From: Salinivibrio costicola subsp. costicola ATCC 33508 = LMG 11651
GTDB taxonomy: Bacteria > Pseudomonadota > Gammaproteobacteria > Enterobacterales > Vibrionaceae
DNA length: 64,000 nucleotides
Assembly (NCBI GenBank): GCA_000565345.1
Contig: AQOF01000015.1
Location: 1 to 64,000 of the forward strand
Direction: 5' to 3'
Shown piece after piece: positions 9,746-18,773 of this stretch (its first letter is position 1; the number at the start of each line of letters is the position of its first letter). Below the pieces are notes generated by a model. That model had not been told where the DNA came from. It ran no database searches and saw nothing but the letters and a program-made list of their open reading frames with translations. Position numbers and translations under genes: made by a program.

Positions 9746-10138
9746 ATGATCCAAGTACTGCAAACTGAACAAGCGCCAGAAGCGATCGGTCCTTATTCAC
9801 AAGGGGTTGATCTTGGCAATATGATCCTTACTTCTGGCCAAATCCCGGTTAACCCGGTAACTGGACAGATTTCACCAGAAATTACGGCGCAAGCACGCCA
9901 GTCGCTGTATAATGTTAAAGCGGTTGTCGAAGCGGCAGGACTGAAAGTGAACGATATTGCTAAGCTCACTGTGTTTGTGAAAAACATGGAAGACTTTGCC
10001 GATATCAACAAAGTGTATGGTGCATTCTTTGACGAGCACGGGGTAGAAAACTATCCAGCACGTTCGTGTGTTGAAGTGGCACGCCTGCCCAAAGATGTTG
10101 ATATTGAAATTGAAGCCATCGCAGTACGTAGCGCTTAA
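9746..10138 (+). CDS. ridA: RidA family enamine/imine deaminase
   Basis: A 130-residue YjgF/YER057c/UK114 protein that hydrolyses reactive enamine/imine intermediates from PLP enzymes. Visible motifs are AIGPYSQG near residues 13-20, TSGQIPVNP near 30, the conserved Arg in YPARSCVEVARLPKDVDIEIEAIA, and the family C-terminus. The start is an ATG behind AAAGGAA. It follows argR by 66 bases and is in the same direction, so it may be co-transcribed. Confidence 0.95.
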   Translation: MIQVLQTEQAPEAIGPYSQGVDLGNMILTSGQIPVNPVTGQISPEITAQARQSLYNVKAVVEAAGLKVNDIAKLTVFVKNMEDFADINKVYGAFFDEHGVENYPARSCVEVARLPKDVDIEIEAIAVRSA

Positions 10139-10140
10139 AG

Positions 10141-10168
10141 AAAAAAAGCGGCGTCGACGACGCCGCTT
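10141..10168 (-). terminator. terminator after idi
   Basis: A 10-bp perfect stem AAGCGGCGTC / GACGCCGCTT (10146-10155, 10159-10168) with a 3-nt loop. On the minus strand it is followed by a T-run (A7 at 10141-10147 on plus). It sits between the convergent ridA and idi; the T-run serves idi. Confidence 0.85.
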
Positions 10169-10192
10169 AATTGTCACGCAGCCAATCTCGGT

Positions 10193-10759
10193 TTATATCT
10201 GCGAGGCGGTTGGCAACTCAACCATCGCATGAATCCGGGTCAGTACCTGCTCAAACCATGCTGTAAATCGCTCAGGGCTCTCTGCCACTGCCTGCCTAAC
10301 CTCACTTTCCGGCCACCAGCGACAATCTTCTACCTCATCTGGGTTTAAGATCATATCTACGCGATTCACCTCACAGGCAATGACTTGATCCAACTCGTGT
10401 TCAATCAACCCATTACCCAGTTCTGCGCGATATTCAAACCAAGGTCCCATCATAAAGTTGAGTGGACGCGCAATACCTAACTCTTCGTATAGACGCCGCT
10501 TTGCCGCTGCGGCAATCGGTTCATCCTGTTTGGGGTGTGAACAACAGGTGTTAGTCCACAACCCGCCACTGTGATATTTATCTGCCGCCCGACGTTGGAG
10601 TAGATACTCACGTTCCCCATTGGCGTTGCATCGAAATAACATAACGGAGAAGGCCATATGCAGCCATCCTTGCTGATGCGCCTCCAACTTTTCAGCGATC
10701 CCTTGTGGCTCACCATTAGGTGAGACCAACACAACATGGTGGCGCTGGGTTGAAGTCAT
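10193..10759 (-). CDS. idi: isopentenyl-diphosphate delta-isomerase, type I
   Basis: Interconverts isopentenyl and dimethylallyl diphosphate in isoprenoid synthesis. The 188-residue Nudix-fold protein has the catalytic Cys in TNTCCSHP near residue 70, the metal-binding REELG-like RRLYEELG, and the catalytic Glu in YRAELGNGLIEHELD near 118. Gammaproteobacteria on the MEP pathway carry it as a non-essential balancing enzyme. plsC ends 14 bases before its start region on the same strand, so the two may share a transcript. Confidence 0.95.
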   Translation of the reverse strand: MTSTQRHHVVLVSPNGEPQGIAEKLEAHQQGWLHMAFSVMLFRCNANGEREYLLQRRAADKYHSGGLWTNTCCSHPKQDEPIAAAAKRRLYEELGIARPLNFMMGPWFEYRAELGNGLIEHELDQVIACEVNRVDMILNPDEVEDCRWWPESEVRQAVAESPERFTAWFEQVLTRIHAMVELPTASQI

Positions 10760-10773
10760 AAGTGAATCCTCAA

Positions 10774-11508
10774 TTAGCGGTCGCGTTGATTACGTTCCGC
10801 AACTTCTGCATCAAGCTGTTCTAACTTGCTTTTCATCACTTGGTGGCAGTGTTTAGTAAGCGCACGAACATTGTCTTTATCGTAGCTCTCAGATGAAATC
10901 GGTGCCATCACTTCAACAATCACATGACCATTGTTCCAACGATTGGCTTTTAAATGATGCGTTGAGCTGCATACGATCGGGATCAAAGGCACGTTGGCAC
11001 CGATTGCGGCGTGAAACGCGCCGGTTTTAAAAGGCAATAACCCACGCCCGCGAGAACGTGTCCCCTCTGGGAATAACCATACGCTCAGTTGCTTGGCACG
11101 GATCTTTTCCGTCACCTGCGCAATGGTCCCCATCGCTTTACTGCGGTTCGCTCGATCAATCAATACGTTGCCGGTTAGCCAATAAAGCTGGCCAAAAATC
11201 GGTACCCACAAGAGGCTTTTTTTACCAACGGTGACCGCGCCAGGCATTAATGCATTGGATAAGGTCACCATATCCCAGTTACTTTGGTGGTTGGCAATAC
11301 AAACACTGGCACCGGGCTCGCGCGGTGCGCCTTCGGCAAATCGCAGTTCCAAGCGAATCCCAAATAAACGAGAGAGGCGCCCAAACCATTTACTGATATG
11401 ATAGCAATTACGGGGGTTACGGGGGCTTAATAAGCAGTAAAGCCCGCCAAAGACAAACAGCAACACAGCGGCAATTAATAATGCCAGCAGTCGCACGACA
11501 AAAATCAT
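10774..11508 (-). CDS. plsC: 1-acyl-sn-glycerol-3-phosphate acyltransferase
   Basis: Acylates lysophosphatidic acid to phosphatidic acid at the inner membrane. The protein of about 244 residues starts with one membrane segment (residues 2-25). It has the acyltransferase motifs NHQSNWD (catalytic His and Asp, near residue 72) and FPEGTRSRGRG (near 145). The start is the ATG at 11508 behind GGAGAG; an in-frame TTG at 11520 is less likely. It is followed on the minus strand by idi and preceded by parC. Confidence 0.94.
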   Translation of the reverse strand: MIFVVRLLALLIAAVLLFVFGGLYCLLSPRNPRNCYHISKWFGRLSRLFGIRLELRFAEGAPREPGASVCIANHQSNWDMVTLSNALMPGAVTVGKKSLLWVPIFGQLYWLTGNVLIDRANRSKAMGTIAQVTEKIRAKQLSVWLFPEGTRSRGRGLLPFKTGAFHAAIGANVPLIPIVCSSTHHLKANRWNNGHVIVEVMAPISSESYDKDNVRALTKHCHQVMKSKLEQLDAEVAERNQRDR

Positions 11509-11606
11509 TTCTCTCTCCAAAGAGCCAGCGTAGAAGGCGAGTCAGTATACGGATTCAGCACAAAAATGCACCCACGCCGCCCTTGATCACAAGGGCGAAC
11601 GTTGTG

Positions 11607-13854
11607 TTATTCATCAGTGAGAATGTCTATATCATCGACGCGCTGAAGGCCTCGAGGCAGCATACTCCCTCGACGACCACGCTCGCCACGATAATGAGCC
11701 AAATCGTCTGGCTTTAACGTTAATTTCCGTTTACCTGCGTGCAGAGTAATCCCTACATCGGCGGGCACAACGTAGAGCTGACTTAACACTTCTTCACGCG
11801 ATTTCGCGCGTGCGCCAGGGATATTAATGATTTTATTGCCTTTGCCTTTGCTCAACTGGGGAAGTTCATGCACAGGAAAGACCAGCATTCGCCCTTCATT
11901 AGAAATAGCCACAATCAAATCCGTTTCTAGCTGGCTGATTTGACGAGGCGGCATCACCTCAGCATGCGCGGGCACCGTTAGCAAGGCTTTGCCGCTACGG
12001 TTTTTTGACAGCATATCGGCTTGTTTACACACAAAGCCATAGCCCGCATCGGAAGCCATCAGCATAAACTGGTTTTCATCTGCCATGAGTACATGACGAA
12101 TCGATGATCCTGGCGTGATATTAATTCGACCCGTAATCGGCTCGCCTTGGCTTCGTGCTGACGGCAAGGTATGCGATTCGATCGCATAACTGCGCCCATC
12201 TGATCCCAAGAACACCGCAGGTTGATTACTCTTACCCGGTGCGGCATCGAGGAATTGATCCCCGGCTTTGTAATTTAGGCTGCTGGCATCGACATCATGG
12301 CCTTTGGCATGACGAATCCAACCTTTGTCAGATAACACCACAGTGATGGGCTCACTGGGGACTAAATCACGTTCCGTTAACGCTTTGGCCTCGGCACGCT
12401 CGATCAAAGGAGAACGGCGGTCGTCACCATATTTTTCTGCATCCGCTAGGATTTCTTTTTTGATCAAGGTGTTTAACCGACGATCTGATCCCAGCAATGT
12501 TTCGAGTTTGTCGCGCTCTTTGCTCAGCTCATCTTGCTCACCGCGAATTTTAATCTCTTCTAACTTGGCCAACTGGCGCAACTTGATCTCAAGAATGGCT
12601 TCGGCCTGTTTCTCACTCAAACCGAAGCGCTGAATCAACTCCGCCTTTGGCTCATCTTCACTGCGGATGATCTCAATCACCTCGTCAATATTGAGGTAAG
12701 CGGCGAGTAAGCCTCCAAAATATGCAGGCGAGCGAGCACTTTTTCCAAGCGATGCTCAAGGCGACGTCTTACGGTTTGGCGTCGGAAGGTTAACCATTCA
12801 GACAAAATGCCGTGTAAGCCTTTGACCTGCGGCCGACCGTCCAGGCCAATCATATTGAGGTTAACGCGATAGCTTTTCTCTAAATCGGTCGAAGCGAATA
12901 AGTGATCCATCAGCTGATCACAGTCAACACGATTCGAGCGCGGAACGATGACAATACGCGTTGGATTTTCATGATCCGATTCATCGCGTAAATCATCCAC
13001 CATCGGCAGCTTTTTCGCTCGCATTCTGATTGGCAATTTGCTCTAATAATTTGGCACCAGAGACTTGATGCGGCAACGCTGTGATCACAATTTCATTGCT
13101 TTCTTTATGCCACAAGGCGCGCATCTTGATGGATCCGCGTCCGCTGGTATAGAGCTTTTTCAAATCTGATTTTGGCGTGATCACTTCAGCTTCGGTCGGA
13201 TAGTCAGGGCCTTGAACATACTCAAGCACGCCGTCTAAATCCATACTGGCTTATCAATCATCGCCGCCAGCGCATTGGCGAGTTCCCGGGCATTATGCGG
13301 GGGAATGTCGGTGGCCATACCCACTGCAATCCCAGTAATACCATTTAATAAAATATGCGGTAAACGTGCCGGTAAGGTCTTCGGCTCTTTCATGGTGCCA
13401 TCAAAATTGGGGCCCATTCAACCGTGCCCTGGCCAAGCTCTTGCAGCAACACTTCTGAAAAGCGTGAAAGACGTGATTCGGTATACCGCATCGCAGCAAA
13501 GGATTTAGGATCGTCCGGTGCACCCCAGTTCCCTTGCCCATCAACCAGTGGGTAGCGATAAGAAAACGGCTGCGCCATTAACACCATGGCTTCATAGCAA
13601 GCCGCATCCCCGTGGGGGTGGTATTTACCCAACACATCGCCAACGGTACGGGCCGATTTTTTATACTTTGCGGAGGCGGAAAGCCCCAACTCGGACATCG
13701 CGTAAATAATCCGGCGCTGCACTGGCTTTAAGCCATCGCCGATAAACGGCAGTGCGCGATCCATGATGACGTACATCGAGTAATTGAGGTAAGCGTCCTC
13801 AGTGAACTGGCGAAGGACAAGCTGCTCTACGCCATCATAAGTCACCTCTGTCAT
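11607..13854 (-). CDS. parC: DNA topoisomerase IV subunit A, four frameshifts
   Basis: Cleavage-religation subunit of topoisomerase IV, which decatenates daughter chromosomes with ParE. The N-terminal part shows [12 protein letters not shown] and the catalytic Tyr in [11 protein letters not shown]; a six-bladed C-terminal domain follows. Four single-base lesions split the frame: a missing base near 13412 (WGPNFDGTM), a missing base near 13245 ([13 protein letters not shown]), an extra base near 13024 ([14 protein letters not shown]), and a missing base near 12712 ([17 protein letters not shown]). Corrected length is about 749 residues, against ~752 in E. coli. Four lesions in an essential gene point to sequence error. 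The residue equivalent to E. coli Ser80 is Ala. parE lies 25 bases upstream on the same strand. Confidence 0.95.
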
Positions 13855-13879
13855 GCGAATAAGATCCCGTTATAGTTAT

Positions 13880-15772
13880 TTAAATATCGATAAGTTCGGC
13901 CATATCGCCTTTTTGCTGCAGCCAATGGCGGCGATCTTCCGCTCGCTTTTTCCCCAGCAACATATCCATCAGCTGTTGCGTTTGCTCTTCGTCATCGATA
14001 GTAAGCTGTACCAAGCGCCGAGTATTGGGGTCCATGGTGGTCTCACGCAGTTGTAAGGGGTTCATTTCCCCTAACCCTTTGAAACGTTGAACATTGATCT
14101 TGCCGCGCTTATTACTTAAACGCTCCAAGATCCCGGCCTTTTCATCCTCGTCCAAGGCATAAAAGACCTCTTTTCCACAATCAATCCGGTACAAAGGCGG
14201 CATCGCGACATAAACGTGGCCACCTCTGACCAACGCGTGAAAATGTTGCATAAATAATGCGCATAGAAGGGTCGCAATATGCAGGCCATCTGAGTCCGCA
14301 TCGGCCAAGATACAAATTTTATCGTAACGCAGGTGAGATAAATCGCTCGAGTCCGGATCGATCCCCAGCGCGACCGAAATATCGTGTACTTCTTGCGAGG
14401 CGAGTACTTGGTCTGCTGAGACTTCCCAGGTATTCAGGATTTTTCCTCGAAGCGGCATCACCGCCTGGAATTCTCGATCGCGCGCTTGTTTGGCCGACCC
14501 GCCTGCAGAATCCCCTTCGACCAAAAAGAGCTCGGTACGACTGGAATCTTGCATGGCACAATCCGTTAACTTGCCAGGTAATGCAGGGCCAGACGCCACT
14601 TTTTTACGCACCACTTTCTTGGCAGCACGCATCCGTCGATGGGCGCTGGCGATACAGACTTCTGCCAAGCGCTCAGCCAAATGCGGGCGCTCATTAAGCC
14701 AAAGGCTGAACGCATCTTTTACCACGCCAGAGACAAACGCCGCACATTGGCGCGATGACAAGCGCTCTTTGGTTTGTCCGGCAAATTGCGGGTCTTGAAT
14801 TTTAACCGAGAGCACGTAGGCACAACGCTCCCAAATATCGTCCGCGGTCAGCTTGACTCCGCGAGGCAATAGGTTGCGAAATTCACAAAACTCCCGCATT
14901 GCTTCCAACATACCTTGTCGTAAGCCATTAACGTGGGTACCGCCCTGTGGGGTTGGAATTAAATTCACATAACTTTCGGTGGTTAACTCTCCCCCATCTG
15001 GGAGCCAAATCACTGCCCAATCAGCGGCTTCACTTTGGCCACTAAATTCACCGATAAAAGGTGTCTCGGGCAGTACCTCATAACCTTTCACACTGTGTGC
15101 TAAGTAGTCTTTGAGCCCGTCTTCATAGCACCAAGTAATGGTTTCATTGGTGTTTTTATCCGTCAGGTTCACCGTCAAGCCCGGACACAATACAGCCTTG
15201 GCTTTTAAAATGGTTTTCAAGCGCGTAAGCGAGAACTTGTCCGAATCAAAAAATTGGCTATCGGGCCAAAAATGAACGCGGGTACCTCGATTACGGCGTC
15301 CACATGTTCCGGTGACAGTCAAGTCTTGTACTTTATCGCCATTTTCGAACGCGATGTCATACACCTGACCGTCGCGTTTAACGCTGATCTCGACCCGATG
15401 AGACAAAGCGTTAACAACCGAAATACCCACCCCATGCAGGCCGCCACTAAACTGGTAGCTTTTATTGGAAAACTTACCGCCAGCATGGAGTTTACATAAA
15501 ATCAGTTCGACCCCAGAGACGCCCTCTTCTGGGTGGATATCAACCGGCATCCCTCGCCCATCATCAATCACCTCTAATGACTGATCTGCATGAAGAATGA
15601 CATCAATTTTACTGGCGTGACCGGCTAGCGCTTCATCGACACTATTATCGATCACTTCTTGCCCCAAATGGTTGGGACGGCTGGTATCTGTGTACATACC
15701 CGGACGTCGGCGCACTGGCTCGAGCCCATTGAGGACTTCTATCGATCCTGCGTTATAGTTTTGTTCTGTCAT
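13880..15772 (-). CDS. parE: DNA topoisomerase IV subunit B
   Basis: ATPase subunit of topoisomerase IV. The intact 630-residue frame has the GHKL ATP site (DNSVDEALAG near residue 43, DDGRGMP near 71, GGLHGVGISVVNAL near 110). It also has the Toprim region (VEGDSAGGSAKQARDREFQ near 418, ILADADSDGLHIATLL near 490) and the RFKGLGEMNPLQL C-terminal motif. It is followed directly by parC. Together they form a parE-parC pair in the order seen near yqiA in enterobacteria. Confidence 0.97.
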   Translation of the reverse strand: MTEQNYNAGSIEVLNGLEPVRRRPGMYTDTSRPNHLGQEVIDNSVDEALAGHASKIDVILHADQSLEVIDDGRGMPVDIHPEEGVSGVELILCKLHAGGKFSNKSYQFSGGLHGVGISVVNALSHRVEISVKRDGQVYDIAFENGDKVQDLTVTGTCGRRNRGTRVHFWPDSQFFDSDKFSLTRLKTILKAKAVLCPGLTVNLTDKNTNETITWCYEDGLKDYLAHSVKGYEVLPETPFIGEFSGQSEAADWAVIWLPDGGELTTESYVNLIPTPQGGTHVNGLRQGMLEAMREFCEFRNLLPRGVKLTADDIWERCAYVLSVKIQDPQFAGQTKERLSSRQCAAFVSGVVKDAFSLWLNERPHLAERLAEVCIASAHRRMRAAKKVVRKKVASGPALPGKLTDCAMQDSSRTELFLVEGDSAGGSAKQARDREFQAVMPLRGKILNTWEVSADQVLASQEVHDISVALGIDPDSSDLSHLRYDKICILADADSDGLHIATLLCALFMQHFHALVRGGHVYVAMPPLYRIDCGKEVFYALDEDEKAGILERLSNKRGKINVQRFKGLGEMNPLQLRETTMDPNTRRLVQLTIDDEEQTQQLMDMLLGKKRAEDRRHWLQQKGDMAELIDI

Positions 15773-15982
15773 AATCGATTAGCTTAATAAATGTGATGAC
15801 ATGGTCAGCAAGGGGGATCCGCTTGTCAAGCGCGACCCCAGATTGCCACGAGTTTCTGTGAACTGCCATCCGAGTCATAGTTGGCTTAAGTATCCGCTTA
15901 GCAGAGCGCTTTGGCAGATAAACATGGGTGGACAAGGCATTGGTCAAAGCATGAGTGGACAAGCATTGGCGTGGTAAGCAGA

Positions 15983-16561
15983 TTAGACGCCGAGAAATTG
16001 CAGTATCTCCTCGCAATAGCGTTCAAAGCCAATAAAACTATGATCGCCATGAGGCTCAACGGTCTGTTTGCTCGCGTTAAATTTCTCCACCGCCTGACGG
16101 TAATCTAATACTTCATCACCCATTTGTTGTAATAACCAAAAGCGAGAAGGCTCAGACAGCGTGGGCACATCAAGCTCACGCAGGGCGAGAATATCAGCGG
16201 CATCCAAGTGGTAATGTTCTTGGGTATAAGGGTTAACCTGCTCGCCAATATAGTCTTGCAATAGCTCATAAGGGCGAACCGCAGGGTTCACCAGTACAGC
16301 AGGCAATTGATAACGCTCACTCAACCAAGTGGCGAGGAATCCCCCTAATGAGCTTCCGACCAATCCAAGTTGATGCGTTTCCCTATAGGCCTCTACCCGT
16401 TCAGAAAGTAAATCGATAGTCGGCGCGGGATGGCTAGGGAGTTGCGGGACCAATACATCAATATCAGACCGGTAACGATGACAAAACTCACGCATTTGCG
16501 TGGCTTTTAATGAGTGTGGCGAGCTATTAAAGCCATGTAAGTAAAGTAACGCAGATGCCAT
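15983..16561 (-). CDS. yqiA: YqiA family alpha/beta-hydrolase (esterase)
   Basis: A 192-residue alpha/beta-hydrolase with YLHGFNSSP near the N-terminus (oxyanion region) and the nucleophile elbow GSSLGG near residue 81. The late His in PHGDHSF is the likely catalytic base. E. coli YqiA has esterase activity on short acyl chains; the physiological substrate is not known. It sits between cpdA (5 bases upstream) and parE, the conserved order cpdA-yqiA-parE. Confidence 0.9.
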   Translation of the reverse strand: MASALLYLHGFNSSPHSLKATQMREFCHRYRSDIDVLVPQLPSHPAPTIDLLSERVEAYRETHQLGLVGSSLGGFLATWLSERYQLPAVLVNPAVRPYELLQDYIGEQVNPYTQEHYHLDAADILALRELDVPTLSEPSRFWLLQQMGDEVLDYRQAVEKFNASKQTVEPHGDHSFIGFERYCEEILQFLGV

Positions 16562-16566
16562 GTTGA

Positions 16567-17391
16567 TTAATACCCGCTCGAGTCAAAGTCAGGACGGAAG
16601 TAACGTCCGGTGACACGTTCAACTTGCGTGTCAATGTGTCCGTCAGGATAAAGCGTCAGCCAGCGCCAACCCGGGTTTTGGTTATCGAGGGCAAAATCAT
16701 GCGAATCGGGCATAAACTGGATACAGGTTGAAGGCGCTGCCATCACACGCGCGCCTTGATGACGAATATCTAACGCCTGATGAATATGGCCACACACCAC
16801 CACTTTCGCTTGAGGGTGGCGAGCCATAATCTGCCAAAACGCCTCTCGATTGACCAGTTTATGCTGATCAAGCCAAGTGCTTCCTGCCTCCAAAGGGTGG
16901 TGATGCAATAGCACGAGCGCGTGTCGCTCTGGATAAGCACTTAAATCCGCATCTAAGCGTTTGAGTTGATCGTGAGATAATTCACCGTGCGGCACACCCG
17001 CGACCTGGCTGTCGAGCAAGATCATTTGCCAGTGCTCCCCTAATAAGACCTGCGAACGGGCCATCAAGGTGTTCGAGTGCAGCACCGCGCGCATTTCAGG
17101 CTGAAAGTCATGGTTGCCTGGCAGCCAAAAGCAAGGCTGCTTCCAGCGCTGAATCCCGTCGACAAAACGACGATATGACAATGCAGAGTGATCTTGCGAT
17201 AAATCGCCCGTGGCAATAATGGCATCAAAAGGCTTAGATGTCGCACTGATTGCCTCTAACACGGCGTGATAGCTTTGAAGTGTGTTGATACCCAGCAAAC
17301 TGCCCTGCTCATCGGCGAACAGGTGCGTGTCGGTAATTTGCAAGAGACGAATGCAATCGCCGTGGGCGTTATCTATCTGACAAGGCTGCAA
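16567..17391 (-). CDS. cpdA: 3',5'-cyclic-AMP phosphodiesterase
   Basis: A calcineurin-like metallophosphoesterase that hydrolyses cAMP to AMP and so tunes CRP signalling. The 274-residue protein shows the ordered metal motifs: ITDTHLF near residue 21, GDLSQDHS near 64, GNHDF near 94, LLHHHPLE near 163, and GHIHQALD near 200. It lies in the conserved run nudF-yqiB-cpdA-yqiA-parE. Confidence 0.93.
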   Translation of the reverse strand: MQPCQIDNAHGDCIRLLQITDTHLFADEQGSLLGINTLQSYHAVLEAISATSKPFDAIIATGDLSQDHSALSYRRFVDGIQRWKQPCFWLPGNHDFQPEMRAVLHSNTLMARSQVLLGEHWQMILLDSQVAGVPHGELSHDQLKRLDADLSAYPERHALVLLHHHPLEAGSTWLDQHKLVNREAFWQIMARHPQAKVVVCGHIHQALDIRHQGARVMAAPSTCIQFMPDSHDFALDNQNPGWRWLTLYPDGHIDTQVERVTGRYFRPDFDSSGY

Positions 17392-17413
17392 CGTTGAAAG
17401 TACCTTTGCTGGT

Positions 17414-17860
17414 TTAGTTTAACGATGATTTATACATAGGATTAGACGCGCTAATGCCACGACGCAAACAATGGCCGAGCCAATCCGATAAAAATGCATT
17501 CACTTGATGCTTTTCATCGCGCTGATGCATGCGCGGATTTGGGTAATCATAACGTGGTTTCAAGCGCGAAATCTGCTGCGTGGTACACACTTCCGCCACG
17601 CGTGCATCGTGATACAAGCGTACAGTCAGGTTAGCATGTAAATACGAAGGTGCGTCTCCTGGACTAAGCTGTGCGATATCAAGCAAGGTGGTATAACGCG
17701 TCGACTCGCGGACCACCAGCGCATATTCCTGACCATGAATATCGTATCGGCAGACGCGACCTACCTCATCCGGCTGTGGCATCAGACGAACAAGCTTGGC
17801 GTAATTGGTTTCATAAAGGCGCATCATCGCCGATAAGTCGACACGATAGTTAGTTTTCAC
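17414..17860 (-). CDS. yqiB: DUF1249 family protein YqiB
   Basis: A 148-residue cytoplasmic protein of the DUF1249 family, recognised by MRLYETNYAKLVRLMP near the N-terminus, the central YTTLLDIAQL, and the YPNPRMHQRDEKHQVNAFLSDWL C-terminal region. No biochemical function is established. It is conserved between nudF and cpdA in enterobacteria and vibrios, and keeps that position here. Confidence 0.88.
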   Translation of the reverse strand: MKTNYRVDLSAMMRLYETNYAKLVRLMPQPDEVGRVCRYDIHGQEYALVVRESTRYTTLLDIAQLSPGDAPSYLHANLTVRLYHDARVAEVCTTQQISRLKPRYDYPNPRMHQRDEKHQVNAFLSDWLGHCLRRGISASNPMYKSSLN

Positions 17861-17915
17861 GGGTACCTACTTGTTATTCGAGCCTGCGCAATGCGTACAC
17901 GATCGGTTATCGGTT

Positions 17916-18542
17916 TTAACGATTATAACTCTGACGCAGTCTCGCCGCATTGAGTTCCAACCATTGTAAAGCAATGATCGAGGCTGCATTCTCAATTTCA
18001 CCATCGACCACTTTTTGATACGCCTGCTCACGAGAAAAACGATGAACAAGAATGTCTTCATTCTCAGTGTCTAGGCCATGAATCCCCTCGGCATCACTCG
18101 CATCCACAATGGCAACAAATACATCAAGTTGCTCAGAGCTGCCACCGGAGCTGGATAAATAACGAGTGACATGTTCCATTTGCTGCAACAACAATCCAGC
18201 TTCTTCTCGCGCTTCACGGTGTGCCACTTGCTCTGGTGATTCATCGCTATCGATCATGCCCGCGACAATTTCTAACTGCCACGGCGTCGCACCTGCTGCC
18301 ATCGCCCCGACGCGGATTTGCTCAAGCATGACCACCTCATCTCGCCCTGGATCATACGGCAGTACCGCGACGGCGTGTCCACGCTCAAATAGCTCTCGTA
18401 CCACCGCACCGCTCCAGCCGCCCTCAAATAGACGATGACGAAACTGATAGCGTTGAATAGAAAAGAAGCCTTGATAAAGTGGTGAGATATCTTCAATCAC
18501 GATATCGTCGCGACCAAATTGTCCGGGCGGATGGTCTGACAT
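17916..18542 (-). CDS. nudF: ADP-ribose pyrophosphatase
   Basis: Hydrolyses ADP-ribose and related sugar nucleotides to AMP and a sugar phosphate. The 208-residue protein carries a complete Nudix box: GMIDSDE, then seven residues, then REAREEAGL (near 100-122). The upstream QLEIVAG fits the NudF subgroup. It is divergent from tolC, with about 230 bases between them that must hold both promoters. Confidence 0.93.
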   Translation of the reverse strand: MSDHPPGQFGRDDIVIEDISPLYQGFFSIQRYQFRHRLFEGGWSGAVVRELFERGHAVAVLPYDPGRDEVVMLEQIRVGAMAAGATPWQLEIVAGMIDSDESPEQVAHREAREEAGLLLQQMEHVTRYLSSSGGSSEQLDVFVAIVDASDAEGIHGLDTENEDILVHRFSREQAYQKVVDGEIENAASIIALQWLELNAARLRQSYNR

Positions 18543-18773
18543 GCTAGCTCCTTATGATAGGCTGTTGCGGCGCAGTCTTATCACTGGCCCTGATTCACTG
18601 CAAACTTTAAACTTAACTTTTTTGATAAAAGTTACAACTATTTTTAAGTCCCATTTACAAATTGGATAGTTTACACTCAATGTCCTCAGAAATTGTCAGT
18701 TTCACGCAAGCATAATTGCGTTAAGCTAGTAACTGTATATTTATCGAATAGCACAGATTCAGGGATTCTATCT

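Noticed and set aside
14257..14697. 146-residue frame opposite parE
   Set aside because: It is antisense to the conserved Toprim region of parE and has an Arg/Pro-rich shadow composition.
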